From NCBI GenBank assembly GCA_013042165.1, contig JABDQT010000263.1, positions 1-10,035 of the forward strand: a stretch of 10,035 bases of DNA, written 5' to 3'. This DNA comes from Kiritimatiellales bacterium. Lineage in GTDB: Bacteria > Verrucomicrobiota > Kiritimatiellia > Kiritimatiellales > Pontiellaceae. The notes beneath the pieces were generated by a model that had not been told where the DNA came from, did no database searches, and saw only the letters and a list, made by a program, of their open reading frames with translations. Below are positions 1-5,619 of this stretch, in pieces (within the stretch, counting starts at the first letter, position 1; each line of letters starts with the position of its first letter). The position numbers and the translations under genes are program-made.

Positions 1-389
1 GCTTCGCACACTCCGGATACGACTTCCACGCCGGCATTCCTCAACAGCTCCAAGCCCTGTCCAGCATGCTCGGGGTTCCGGTCGACGACGGAGACCACCA
101 CTCGGCCGATGCCCTTTTCGAGAATCAGATCCGTGCACGGCGGTGTTTTTCCCTGCGTAGAGCAGGGCTCGAGGGTCACATACAGGCTTGCCGACTTCAG
201 GGTACCGGTTACCGATTGAAGGCAGGCCACCTCGGCATGCGGTCCACCGGCTTTTTTGTGCCAGCCCTCGGCGATGATTTCACCGTCCTGCACCAGCACG
301 GCACCCACCGGCGGATTCGGACGGGTCAGTCCCTCGCCCCGCTTCGCCAGCTCAATCGCCCGCAGCATATGTATTTCGTCAGCATTCAT
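1..389 (-). CDS. ribD: RibD, diaminohydroxyphosphoribosylaminopyrimidine deaminase (5' part only)
   Basis: This is the N-terminal part of the riboflavin pathway deaminase, which acts on the pyrimidine made from the GTP cyclohydrolase II product. About 129 codons are visible before the gene leaves the window at base 1. The start ATG is at 389-387 and begins MNADEIHMLRAIELAKRG. The zinc-binding cytidine-deaminase-type signature is intact: HAE at residues 51-53, and PC followed by C (Cys76 and Cys85, in PCSTQGKTPPC). The preceding RPNPPVGAVLV segment is also typical of RibD. A C-terminal reductase domain, usual in bifunctional RibD of about 360 residues, would lie outside the window, so whether the protein is bifunctional cannot be told. 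No Shine-Dalgarno motif precedes the ATG. It lies 141 bp downstream of nusB on the same strand and may be co-transcribed with the rib unit or have its own promoter. Confidence 0.93.
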   Translation of the reverse strand, partial: MNADEIHMLRAIELAKRGEGLTRPNPPVGAVLVQDGEIIAEGWHKKAGGPHAEVACLQSVTGTLKSASLYVTLEPCSTQGKTPPCTDLILEKGIGRVVVSVVDRNPEHAGQGLELLRNAGVEVVSGVCE

Positions 390-407
390 GAAAAGCTATC
401 TAACACC

Positions 408-465
408 AAGAGCGCAAAGTTCGCAAAGTGGGCTTAATGATATTCTTAGCGTTCTTTACGATCTT
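408..465. repeat. Imperfect inverted repeat between nusB and ribD
   Basis: Two 21-nt arms (408-428 and 445-465) are inverted copies matching at 16 of 21 positions, around a 16-nt centre. The arms have an aag-CG-aaag-CGC-aag character, unlike the flanking coding sequence. The element could fold as a hairpin in the rib transcript. It resembles the degenerate, palindromic intergenic repeats scattered through some bacterial genomes, but one copy alone cannot prove a dispersed family. There is no T-tract after it on the minus strand, so it is not a standard intrinsic terminator for nusB. Confidence 0.6.
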
Positions 466-530
466 CTGTTCATATGTTTCTGCGCCGTTTTCTCCTCAGA
501 GTGCATCGACAAATTCCTTGGGATTGAAGA

Positions 531-989
531 TTACTCATTCCCCCGCGGCTTGAAAGTGGTGCGGGCCGGACGGTCGATTTCCTTGCGGATCCGGTCGAGT
601 ACGCCGTTGACGAAACGGCCGGACTGGAAACTGCTGAAATCCTTGGCAAAATGGACAGCCTCATTAATCGACACCACGGGCGGGACGTCGTCGCGATAGA
701 GCATTTCGAACAGCGCAACGCGCATCACGGCCCGGTCGACCGCGCCCATGCGATCGGAATTCCAGCGGGTGGCATATTCCGAAAGCTTTTCGTCGAGCTC
801 CTGCTTGTGCTGCACCACGCCTTTGATGATCTCTTCGGCATAGTTTTTTTCCCGTTCGCTGGGATTCTTCTCTTCCCAGAAATCCTTCAATGCCACATCG
901 ATCGGCTCGGGATTAAAATCGAGCTGAAACAAAAACTGCATGATCCATTCGCGGGTTTCGCGGCGGCCGTTGACTTTTTTCTTTTGCAT
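531..989 (-). CDS. nusB: Transcription antitermination factor NusB
   Basis: NusB is a small all-helical cytoplasmic RNA-binding protein. With NusE (ribosomal protein S10) it binds boxA RNA and supports antitermination of rRNA transcription. The 152-residue product has the usual family length and order of motifs: a basic N-terminus with an R-E-W-I-MQFLFQLDF helix, then a central W..DRM.AVDRAVMRVALFEML block at about residues 76-97, then VPPVVSINEAVHFAKDFSS and SGRFVNGVLDRIRKE near the C-terminus. It starts 6 bp after the ribH stop. This tight spacing and the common ribH-nusB neighbourhood in bacteria suggest co-transcription and possibly translational coupling. The SD upstream of the ATG is weak (only a GGAT about 10 nt upstream). 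Base 533 is the first base of the TAA stop on this strand. Confidence 0.96.
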   Translation of the reverse strand: MQKKKVNGRRETREWIMQFLFQLDFNPEPIDVALKDFWEEKNPSEREKNYAEEIIKGVVQHKQELDEKLSEYATRWNSDRMGAVDRAVMRVALFEMLYRDDVPPVVSINEAVHFAKDFSSFQSGRFVNGVLDRIRKEIDRPARTTFKPRGNE

Positions 990-995
990 TAAAAG

Positions 996-1508
996 TTATC
1001 CAAGTTGTTTGTAGACACGGGCCGTCTCGATGGCGGCTTCGGCGGCATACCAACCGCGGGTGTTCTCGCCGCCAAGGCAGCGCGCCTTGGCCTGCGCCCA
1101 ATTGCGGACGCCGACGATTTCATTGATGACGGGAATCTGATGCCTACAGGCGATGTCTAAAATGCTTTGTCCGGTCGTGTCGATAATCATCTGAGCGTGC
1201 TGGGTTTCGCCCTCGACCACAACACCGAGCACAATCAGTGCATCATACCGCTTGCCGGCCGCCATCTTTTCCGCGACGACCGGAATTTCATACGCACCCG
1301 GAACGCGCACCACATCAATGGTTTCAGGCTTTGCACCATGCTGCTCCAGACACTGACAGGCACTGCGGGCGAGCTCATCGGTCAACTCGTCATTGAACCT
1401 TGCCACCACAATACCAAAGCGCATGCCGGATGCATCGAGCGTGCCGAGAACCTGCCTGGCACCGATCCCGCCGATGGGGTCGATCGATTTCGAAATACCT
1501 TTTCCCAT
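996..1508 (-). CDS. ribH: 6,7-dimethyl-8-ribityllumazine synthase
   Basis: RibH condenses 5-amino-6-ribitylaminouracil with 3,4-dihydroxy-2-butanone 4-phosphate to give the lumazine that riboflavin synthase consumes. Family enzymes form pentamers or 60-subunit capsids. The 170-residue product shows the RFND substrate loop (37-40), PGAYEIP (70-76), and LGVVVEGETQH (94-104) with His104 at the usual catalytic-histidine position, followed by an AAEAAIETA helix near the end. It departs from the common pattern in two places: AQM follows the catalytic His where F/Y-D-Y is usual, and NTRG stands where NKG is usual. The N-terminus is about 20 residues longer than in short homologues. The ATG at 1508 is chosen because a strong AGGGGG lies just upstream, overlapping the end of ribBA. 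Met29 is a less likely alternative start. Confidence 0.95.
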   Translation of the reverse strand: MGKGISKSIDPIGGIGARQVLGTLDASGMRFGIVVARFNDELTDELARSACQCLEQHGAKPETIDVVRVPGAYEIPVVAEKMAAGKRYDALIVLGVVVEGETQHAQMIIDTTGQSILDIACRHQIPVINEIVGVRNWAQAKARCLGGENTRGWYAAEAAIETARVYKQLG

Positions 1509-1513
1509 AAGAA

Positions 1514-1521
1514 CACCCCCT
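1514..1521 (-). promoter_or_regulatory. Shine-Dalgarno of ribH overlapping the ribBA stop codon
   Basis: Read on the minus strand, AGGGGGTG sits 5 nt before the ribH ATG. Its first bases are part of the ribBA TAG stop at 1522-1520. Ribosomes finishing ribBA would therefore end directly on the ribH initiation site, which suggests translational coupling of the two enzymes that make and use the same intermediates. Confidence 0.75.
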
Positions 1522-2725
1522 AAATAATGTGCCCCATCTTATCCCGCTTGGTGGACAGGTAGAAATCGTTATGCTCCGAAGGCGGCAGCACGAGTGGAAC
1601 TCGCTCTTCGACCTCGATCCCATATTTGTCCAGCCCGGTGATCTTGGCCGGGTTGTTGGTCAGCAGATTGATTTTCACCATGCCCATGTCCTTGAGAATC
1701 TGGGCGCCGACTCCGTAGTCGCGCAGATCGGCATCGAACCCGAGGTGCTCATTGGCTTCCACCGTATCCAGACCCTTCTCCTGCAGTTCATAGGCATGCA
1801 GCTTCTTGGCCAGACCAATCCCGCGACCTTCCTGACGCATATAGACAATGGCTCCATAACCGTGATCCTGGATCGCATGCATGGCGGCGTGCAGCTGGGC
1901 ACCGCAGTCGCAGCGCAGCGAGTGAAAAACATCGCCGGTCAAACACTCGCTGTGAACGCGGACCAGCGGCAATTTTCCAGACTTGGAATCGCCGCATACC
2001 AGAGCCAGATGATCCTTGTTGTCGACAAGGGAGCTGTAGAGCTTCAGCCGGAACTGTCCGGCATCCGTTGGCATATTGATTTCGCGTTCGAGATGGATCA
2101 GCCGGTCATGGATGTAGCGGTATTTGACGACCTCCGAAACCGCCGTCATTTTCAGACCATGCGTATCGGCAAACTTGCGCAGTTCGAGCAGACGCATCAT
2201 ACCACCGTCGTCCTTGAGAATTTCGCAGATCACCCCGGCGGGCTTCATGCCGCAGATACGCGCAAGATCCACAGTTCCTTCGGTATGGCCGGCCCGTTCG
2301 AGCACGCCGCCGGCAACCGCCTTGAGCGGAAAAAGGTGTCCGGGTTTGATAAAGTCGCCGGCCTGGCTGGTGTCGGAAATCAGAGCCTGCACGGTTTTCG
2401 CGCGGTCGGAGGCGCTGATCCCGGTGGTCGTGCCCTCCCGGATATCCACCGAATCCATGAAGGCAGTGTGATATTTATCGGACGAGTGCGCCGGTACCAT
2501 GTGTGATAGACCGAGACGGCGCAACTGCTCCTCTTCCATCGGCACGCAAACCAGACCGCGTGCATGGGTAATCATGAAGTTGACTACATCCGGCGTTGTT
2601 TTCTCTGCGGCGCAGATCAAGTCGCCTTCATTTTCCCGGTCCTCGTCATCGGTCATCACGATGACTTCACCGTTGCGGAATGCTTCGATCACATCCTCAA
2701 TCGGATCGAACATGCTTTCGCTCAT
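1520..2725 (-). CDS. ribBA: Bifunctional DHBP synthase / GTP cyclohydrolase II
   Basis: This fusion catalyses both entry steps of riboflavin synthesis. The N-terminal RibB domain (about 1-205) converts ribulose 5-phosphate to 3,4-dihydroxy-2-butanone 4-phosphate. The C-terminal RibA domain (about 210-401) opens GTP to the formamidopyrimidine precursor. RibB hallmarks are DDEDRENEGDL (26-36), TTGISASDRA (100-109), PGHLFPL (128-134) and GHTEG (146-150). RibA hallmarks are the zinc ligands Cys261, Cys272 and Cys274 within HSECLTGD and RCDCG, the RQEGRGIGL loop (297-305), DTVEAN (320-325), RDYGVGAQIL and LTNNPAK. Every expected metal and substrate motif is present in both halves, so both activities are likely. 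The 401-residue length is normal for RibBA. The start at 2725 is supported by an AGGAG 5 nt upstream. It is the first gene after the FMN riboswitch, so FMN level should set its transcription. Confidence 0.98.
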   Translation of the reverse strand: MSESMFDPIEDVIEAFRNGEVIVMTDDEDRENEGDLICAAEKTTPDVVNFMITHARGLVCVPMEEEQLRRLGLSHMVPAHSSDKYHTAFMDSVDIREGTTTGISASDRAKTVQALISDTSQAGDFIKPGHLFPLKAVAGGVLERAGHTEGTVDLARICGMKPAGVICEILKDDGGMMRLLELRKFADTHGLKMTAVSEVVKYRYIHDRLIHLEREINMPTDAGQFRLKLYSSLVDNKDHLALVCGDSKSGKLPLVRVHSECLTGDVFHSLRCDCGAQLHAAMHAIQDHGYGAIVYMRQEGRGIGLAKKLHAYELQEKGLDTVEANEHLGFDADLRDYGVGAQILKDMGMVKINLLTNNPAKITGLDKYGIEVEERVPLVLPPSEHNDFYLSTKRDKMGHII

Positions 2726-2730
2726 AGCTG

Positions 2731-2735
2731 CTCCT
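2731..2735 (-). promoter_or_regulatory. Shine-Dalgarno of ribBA
   Basis: AGGAG on the minus strand lies 5 nt before the ribBA ATG and downstream of the attenuator's T-tract. The site is outside the terminator hairpin, so the leader architecture fits transcriptional attenuation better than SD sequestration. Confidence 0.8.
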
Positions 2736-2742
2736 GTAAATC

Positions 2743-2772
2743 AAAAAACCCTAAAGACGTACATCTTCAGGG
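2743..2772 (-). terminator. Intrinsic terminator (attenuator) of the FMN riboswitch
   Basis: On the minus strand a 9-bp stem (CCCTGAAGA with TCTTTAGGG, one G-U pair) encloses a 6-nt loop and is followed directly by six T residues at 2748-2743. It lies between the aptamer and ribBA, where a riboswitch expression platform is expected. It should form when FMN is bound and stop transcription before ribBA. Confidence 0.9.
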
Positions 2773-2920
2773 CATTTTGCAAATACATAGCTTCGCACCA
2801 TCTTCTCTCATCCAGACTCTACTGTCGGTTGCAGAATTTCACTGCATCCTGTTGTTCCAAACTTTGGAAAAACTCGCGGACTGTCACCGCCGGTCGGGAA
2901 TTTCACCCTGCCCTGAAGAT
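2763..2920 (-). promoter_or_regulatory. Antiterminator pairing segments of the FMN riboswitch
   Basis: The segment at 2909-2920, which is the 5' strand of aptamer stem P1 and its junction, is an exact 12-nt reverse complement of 2763-2774, the upstream arm of the terminator. Without FMN these two should pair and disrupt both P1 and the terminator. With FMN, P1 takes the 5' strand and frees the terminator. This is direct sequence evidence for mutually exclusive folds; the direction of regulation is inferred from the known FMN riboswitch class. Confidence 0.8.
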
Positions 2921-2926
2921 CGGTGC
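2795..2926 (-). promoter_or_regulatory. FMN riboswitch aptamer (RFN element)
   Basis: The conserved RFN sequence blocks appear in order on the minus strand: AGGGCAGGGTGAAATTCCCG, then ACCGGCGGT, AGTCCGCGA, a variable hairpin (TTCCAAAGTTTGGAA), GATGCAGTGAAATTCTGC, then AACCGACAGTAGAGTCTGGA and GAGAAGAT. The closing stem P1 pairs ATCTTC with GAAGAT and extends by GCACC/GGTGC after a one-base bulge, so 2795 and 2926 are used as ends. It lies directly upstream of ribBA and its attenuator. Binding of FMN, the pathway's end product, is expected to shut off ribBA-ribH-nusB. Confidence 0.97.
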
Positions 2927-2955
2927 AATATGCTTCAACTCCTCTGGCTCTGCAA
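2927..2955 (-). promoter_or_regulatory. Candidate promoter of the rib unit
   Basis: On the minus strand TTGCAG (2955-2950) and CATATT (2932-2927) are separated by 17 nt, placing a transcription start close to the 5' edge of the riboswitch. The -35 match is poor (TTG only) and the -10 match is 4 of 6. A start seven bases after the -10 would trim the outer P1 extension. The position is right but the motif evidence is weak. Confidence 0.35.
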
Positions 2956-2978
2956 GTTGAATTCCCCATGAATTCAAC
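2956..2978. repeat. 8-bp perfect inverted repeat in the divergent intergenic region
   Basis: GTTGAATT at 2956-2963 is mirrored by AATTCAAC at 2971-2978 around a 7-nt spacer. It lies next to the candidate rib -35 and between the divergent rib and kinase-like transcripts. The dyad has the size of a dimeric regulator's operator, but no regulator gene is visible in the window. The right arm could also be chance given its AT content. Confidence 0.45.
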
Positions 2979-3057
2979 GTCTCGAGTTTCCGATTCCAGC
3001 CCCGTTTTGACTCGTATAGGGTTTGTCTTCACTGCTGGGCTTTGGCATGCTTTTAGC

Positions 3058-3084
3058 TATTATTTTGCATATGGAACTAAGGGG
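3058..3084 (+). promoter_or_regulatory. Start signals of the kinase-like gene: candidate -10 and SD
   Basis: AGGGG at 3080-3084 lies 3 nt before the ATG at 3088 and is the only good SD-start pair in the upstream in-frame open region, so it decides the start over codons further upstream that overlap the riboswitch. TATTAT at 3058-3063 matches a sigma-70 -10 at 5 of 6 positions, but no convincing -35 is seen at 16-18 nt. The SD is well supported; the promoter is tentative. Confidence 0.5.
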
Positions 3085-3087
3085 AAC

Positions 3088-5328
3088 ATGGCAAAAAAAA
3101 CCTATTCATCCGAACTCTGCAAAGATCTTGAGCGCATTGCCAACGATCCGCAGCTTGAAATCCGGCACCGCCCGGAGCGCTATGAACCCGGCACGGTTCT
3201 CCCGATTGAAATCACCGGAGTATCGCCCGCCATCACGGGCAGTGCCGAGCTGACGGTCGACAAATTTCTCGGCGGCGGCTTTGCCGGGCAGGTCTACCGC
3301 TGCCAACTCACCCGGCTCGATCTTCCGGACGGCAAAAACATTCCGGGGCTGGAAACCGGCAAGCTCTATGCCGTAAAGATTGTCATTCCCCCCAGTGCCT
3401 TTTCGCGCTGGTTCCGCAACACCACATACTGGTTGGCTTTTCAGGGGCCGTTCAGTTCGCAGGTCAACTATGGTGCCTGCCGGGCCGGTCTGATCTGGCA
3501 GAAACTGGTGCGCCGTGCCGGGATCATCAAGTTTGGCCGCGAAACCGCCGTCAAGGATGCCTATGCCTCCTTCTGGGATGCCAACCTGAATGCCTACGGC
3601 GAGATCACCGAATGGGTCGAAGGGCGGATGTGGCACCTCGAGGCCGATGACGATATCACCCGGCGCTTTGATTGGAAAAACGTCGATCTCATGGAAACCG
3701 GCAGCCCTGAATTTGTCGACAAGCGACGCTTCATGCGCGACATGGTGGAGCTCATGCACGAAATGGGTGCGCCCGAATTTGCACGGCAGTACGAGTGGTC
3801 GACCATGAAGAGTCAGCCCAACTGCATGAAACGCACCGATACCGAGGACGGCGGTCTCTGCGCCATCGACTTCCGTGCCGGACTCGCTCTGCTCCCGTGG
3901 CTGCCCATGAGTCCCGGCGACTTTAAACTGATTCTCGATGGTCTGTTCAAACGCCATACGCTTGTACAGTTCGACCGATGCGATCTGGATCAGATGGAAG
4001 CCTATATCGTCGCCCATTCCGACACATTCAAAGATGTCCAGCCGATGATCGGCGAACTGAAGATCCGGGATCGGGCCTACCGGCGTTCCCTACCCGACCT
4101 GACCCACCACGGGGTTCGCCCCACCTTCGACAAGGAACTCCAGAAAGACGTGATTACCGGGCTGGTGGAAGGCTATCTGGCCGACGACCTGATCGACGAA
4201 GCTTTTGCCGAAAAACTCCGGCGGGGCGGTTTGCGCTTTGCCCTGTTCCATCTGCTCGGAGCTGTTCCGATTCTCGGAAAAATGATCCGCCAGCGCTGGG
4301 GCAGCAAGGCGTTCCGCAGGCACATCTTCAGCATCCTGACCAAGCCTGCCTATTTCAAGGCCGCCATGAAAGCGCGCGCGGCGCACGACCTCATCGGCTG
4401 GCATCGTGCCGGACGGATCGACGAAGCCCGTTCCCATAGGCTGGCCGAAAGGCCCGGACTTTTCTTCATTGAACGCTTTACCATCGGCCTGCTGCCGATC
4501 GGCCTGCACCGCCTCTGCGTTCGTCCCATGATTGCCTGGGAAGGCGTCGCGGCGTTTTTCAGATTCATGTACGATTTTGCCGTCGATGAAGCCTTTCGCG
4601 AAAAATGGTTCCTCGATCAGGTGGCCGAAGGCGAGAAGGATGGCATGCTCACCAAAGAGGAGCACGACCACATCGTCTCCATCATCAAGGAGCCGTTCAT
4701 CGTCAAATACCTCAAGAGCATGGCGGTTCACTTCTGCACCATTCCCGTCACGCAGATCGTCAGTCTGATTACCGGCGGTTTTGTTGTTGCCTATGTGCTG
4801 AGTAAGGGCGGCTCGAAAACTGATGCCTCGCTGGCCTTCGCGGGGGTCGTCGCCCTCTTTCAGGTCACACCGATTTCACCGGGCTCGCTGTGCCGGGGAT
4901 TCTACGTGGTCTTCCTGATGATCCATGAGCGCAACTGGCGCGACTATCTGGTGGCGGCTCCACTCTCGTTCGTGAAATATATCGGCTATCTCGCCTTTCC
5001 GCTTCAGATGACCACCACCTATCCGCATCTTGCCCGTTTTCTGGTCAGCCGCCGGGCTACTATGCTGGTACACATCATTCCGGTCTTTGGAGAACACGGC
5101 GCGCTGCTCGAGCACTGGGTTTTCGACATTTTCTTCAATGTTCCACAGATTATGGGGCGCCACCTCAAGGGTCTGCTGACCCTCTGGATGCTGCTGGGCA
5201 TGGGCGTCATACTGCCTGCGCTTTACCATGCCACAACCAAGGGATGGGTCGGGCTGATGATTGCCCTGATCGCGGTCTTCATCTGCCCGCGCGTGATCTT
5301 TTATCCGATCCTCAGCCGCAGAAAATAG
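3088..5328 (+). CDS. Kinase-like domain fused to a multi-pass membrane domain, function unknown
   Basis: The product has 746 residues. The N-terminal part resembles the protein-kinase fold: a glycine-rich loop LGGGFAGQVY (61-70), YAVK with candidate ATP-binding Lys97, an acidic hinge-like EWVEGR (175-180), and a DFR in place of DFG (261-263). The catalytic loop is atypical. Around STMKSQPN (238-245) an Asn is kept, but the usual HRD aspartate is absent, so it may be a pseudokinase or an atypical kinase. From about 355 the sequence alternates helices and hydrophobic stretches. Probable membrane segments lie near 548-571, 581-611, 620-650 and two between 690 and 740. Three related motifs near 361-377, 438-456 and 513-536 recur about every 76 residues. 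I do not recognise a named family. The start at 3088 is chosen for its AGGGG. The gene stands alone and is divergent from the rib unit. The CDS is intact and its codon use looks like that of its neighbours. Confidence 0.9.
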   Translation: MAKKTYSSELCKDLERIANDPQLEIRHRPERYEPGTVLPIEITGVSPAITGSAELTVDKFLGGGFAGQVYRCQLTRLDLPDGKNIPGLETGKLYAVKIVIPPSAFSRWFRNTTYWLAFQGPFSSQVNYGACRAGLIWQKLVRRAGIIKFGRETAVKDAYASFWDANLNAYGEITEWVEGRMWHLEADDDITRRFDWKNVDLMETGSPEFVDKRRFMRDMVELMHEMGAPEFARQYEWSTMKSQPNCMKRTDTEDGGLCAIDFRAGLALLPWLPMSPGDFKLILDGLFKRHTLVQFDRCDLDQMEAYIVAHSDTFKDVQPMIGELKIRDRAYRRSLPDLTHHGVRPTFDKELQKDVITGLVEGYLADDLIDEAFAEKLRRGGLRFALFHLLGAVPILGKMIRQRWGSKAFRRHIFSILTKPAYFKAAMKARAAHDLIGWHRAGRIDEARSHRLAERPGLFFIERFTIGLLPIGLHRLCVRPMIAWEGVAAFFRFMYDFAVDEAFREKWFLDQVAEGEKDGMLTKEEHDHIVSIIKEPFIVKYLKSMAVHFCTIPVTQIVSLITGGFVVAYVLSKGGSKTDASLAFAGVVALFQVTPISPGSLCRGFYVVFLMIHERNWRDYLVAAPLSFVKYIGYLAFPLQMTTTYPHLARFLVSRRATMLVHIIPVFGEHGALLEHWVFDIFFNVPQIMGRHLKGLLTLWMLLGMGVILPALYHATTKGWVGLMIALIAVFICPRVIFYPILSRRK

Positions 5329-5391
5329 AGGAAGCCGGTCGTGTTTCCCGACATGGCGTGCCATCCGCTGCCCGCATCCGCGAGCGATGGA

Positions 5392-5468
5392 TGGTCGGGG
5401 CGACTGGGTTCGAACCAGCGACCTCTACACCCCCAGTGTAGCGCTCTGCCAGGCTGAGCTACGCCCCG
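5392..5468 (-). tRNA. tRNA-Pro (anticodon GGG)
   Basis: The minus strand gives a full 77-nt cloverleaf. The acceptor stem is CGGGGCG paired with CGCCCCG. The D arm contains GCTC and GAGC. The anticodon stem is CTACA/TGTAG around a 7-nt loop CTGGGGG with GGG at the anticodon. The variable loop is followed by a T arm GCTGG-TTCGAAC-CCAGT. Discriminator A73 and an encoded CCA follow (5395 and 5394-5392). C1-G72 with A73 is typical of bacterial proline tRNA. It reads CCC and, by wobble, CCU codons. The 63 bp between it and the stop of the preceding convergent gene show no clear T-tract terminator for either. Confidence 0.97.
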
Positions 5469-5606
5469 AAATAAGTGGTTGTTTTCTTCGAATCATCCAA
5501 GCTTTGAATAATTGAAGGCGCAGAACGTAGCATGCCCTACAGGGGTCGTCAACGTCCACGCATCAAAAACTCAATACGTTTTGCTTCCAAATGCGCATAC
5601 GCACTC

Positions 5607-5612
5607 TACAAT
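5607..5612 (+). promoter_or_regulatory. Candidate -10 box giving a leaderless start
   Basis: TACAAT matches a sigma-70 -10 at 5 of 6 positions and ends 7 nt before the ATG at 5620. Transcription would then begin at or beside the start codon. No SD precedes this ATG, which fits a leaderless message, but the nearest TTG-type -35 (5581) is spaced 20 nt away, which is too long. Confidence 0.35.
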
Positions 5613-5619
5613 GCTCGGC

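Noticed and set aside
1529..2506. 325-codon plus-strand frame opposite ribBA
   Set aside because: The ribBA product is fully conserved on the other strand; this is its shadow.
2923..3087. Upstream in-frame extension of the kinase-like gene
   Set aside because: It would run through the 5' edge of the FMN riboswitch and the rib promoter region, and lacks an SD, whereas ATG 3088 has AGGGG directly upstream.
3088..4200. Assignment of the kinase-like domain to the ABC1/ADCK (UbiB) family
   Set aside because: The FAGQVY loop recalls it, but the KxGQ motif and the HADPHPGN-type catalytic loop of that family are absent.
5329..5391. Weak CCATC/GATGG hairpin between the membrane gene and the tRNA as a terminator
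   Set aside because: The stem is short and no T-tract follows on either strand.
5244..5441. Short plus-strand frame ending in a VGATGFEPATSTPPV-like peptide
   Set aside because: The C-terminal peptide is a translation of the tRNA-Pro gene on the opposite strand, a common spurious prediction, and the rest overlaps the end of the membrane gene.
5512..5619. TTG start adding 36 residues to the triad protein
   Set aside because: No SD, no domain-like sequence in the extension, and a -10-like box and better ATG follow.
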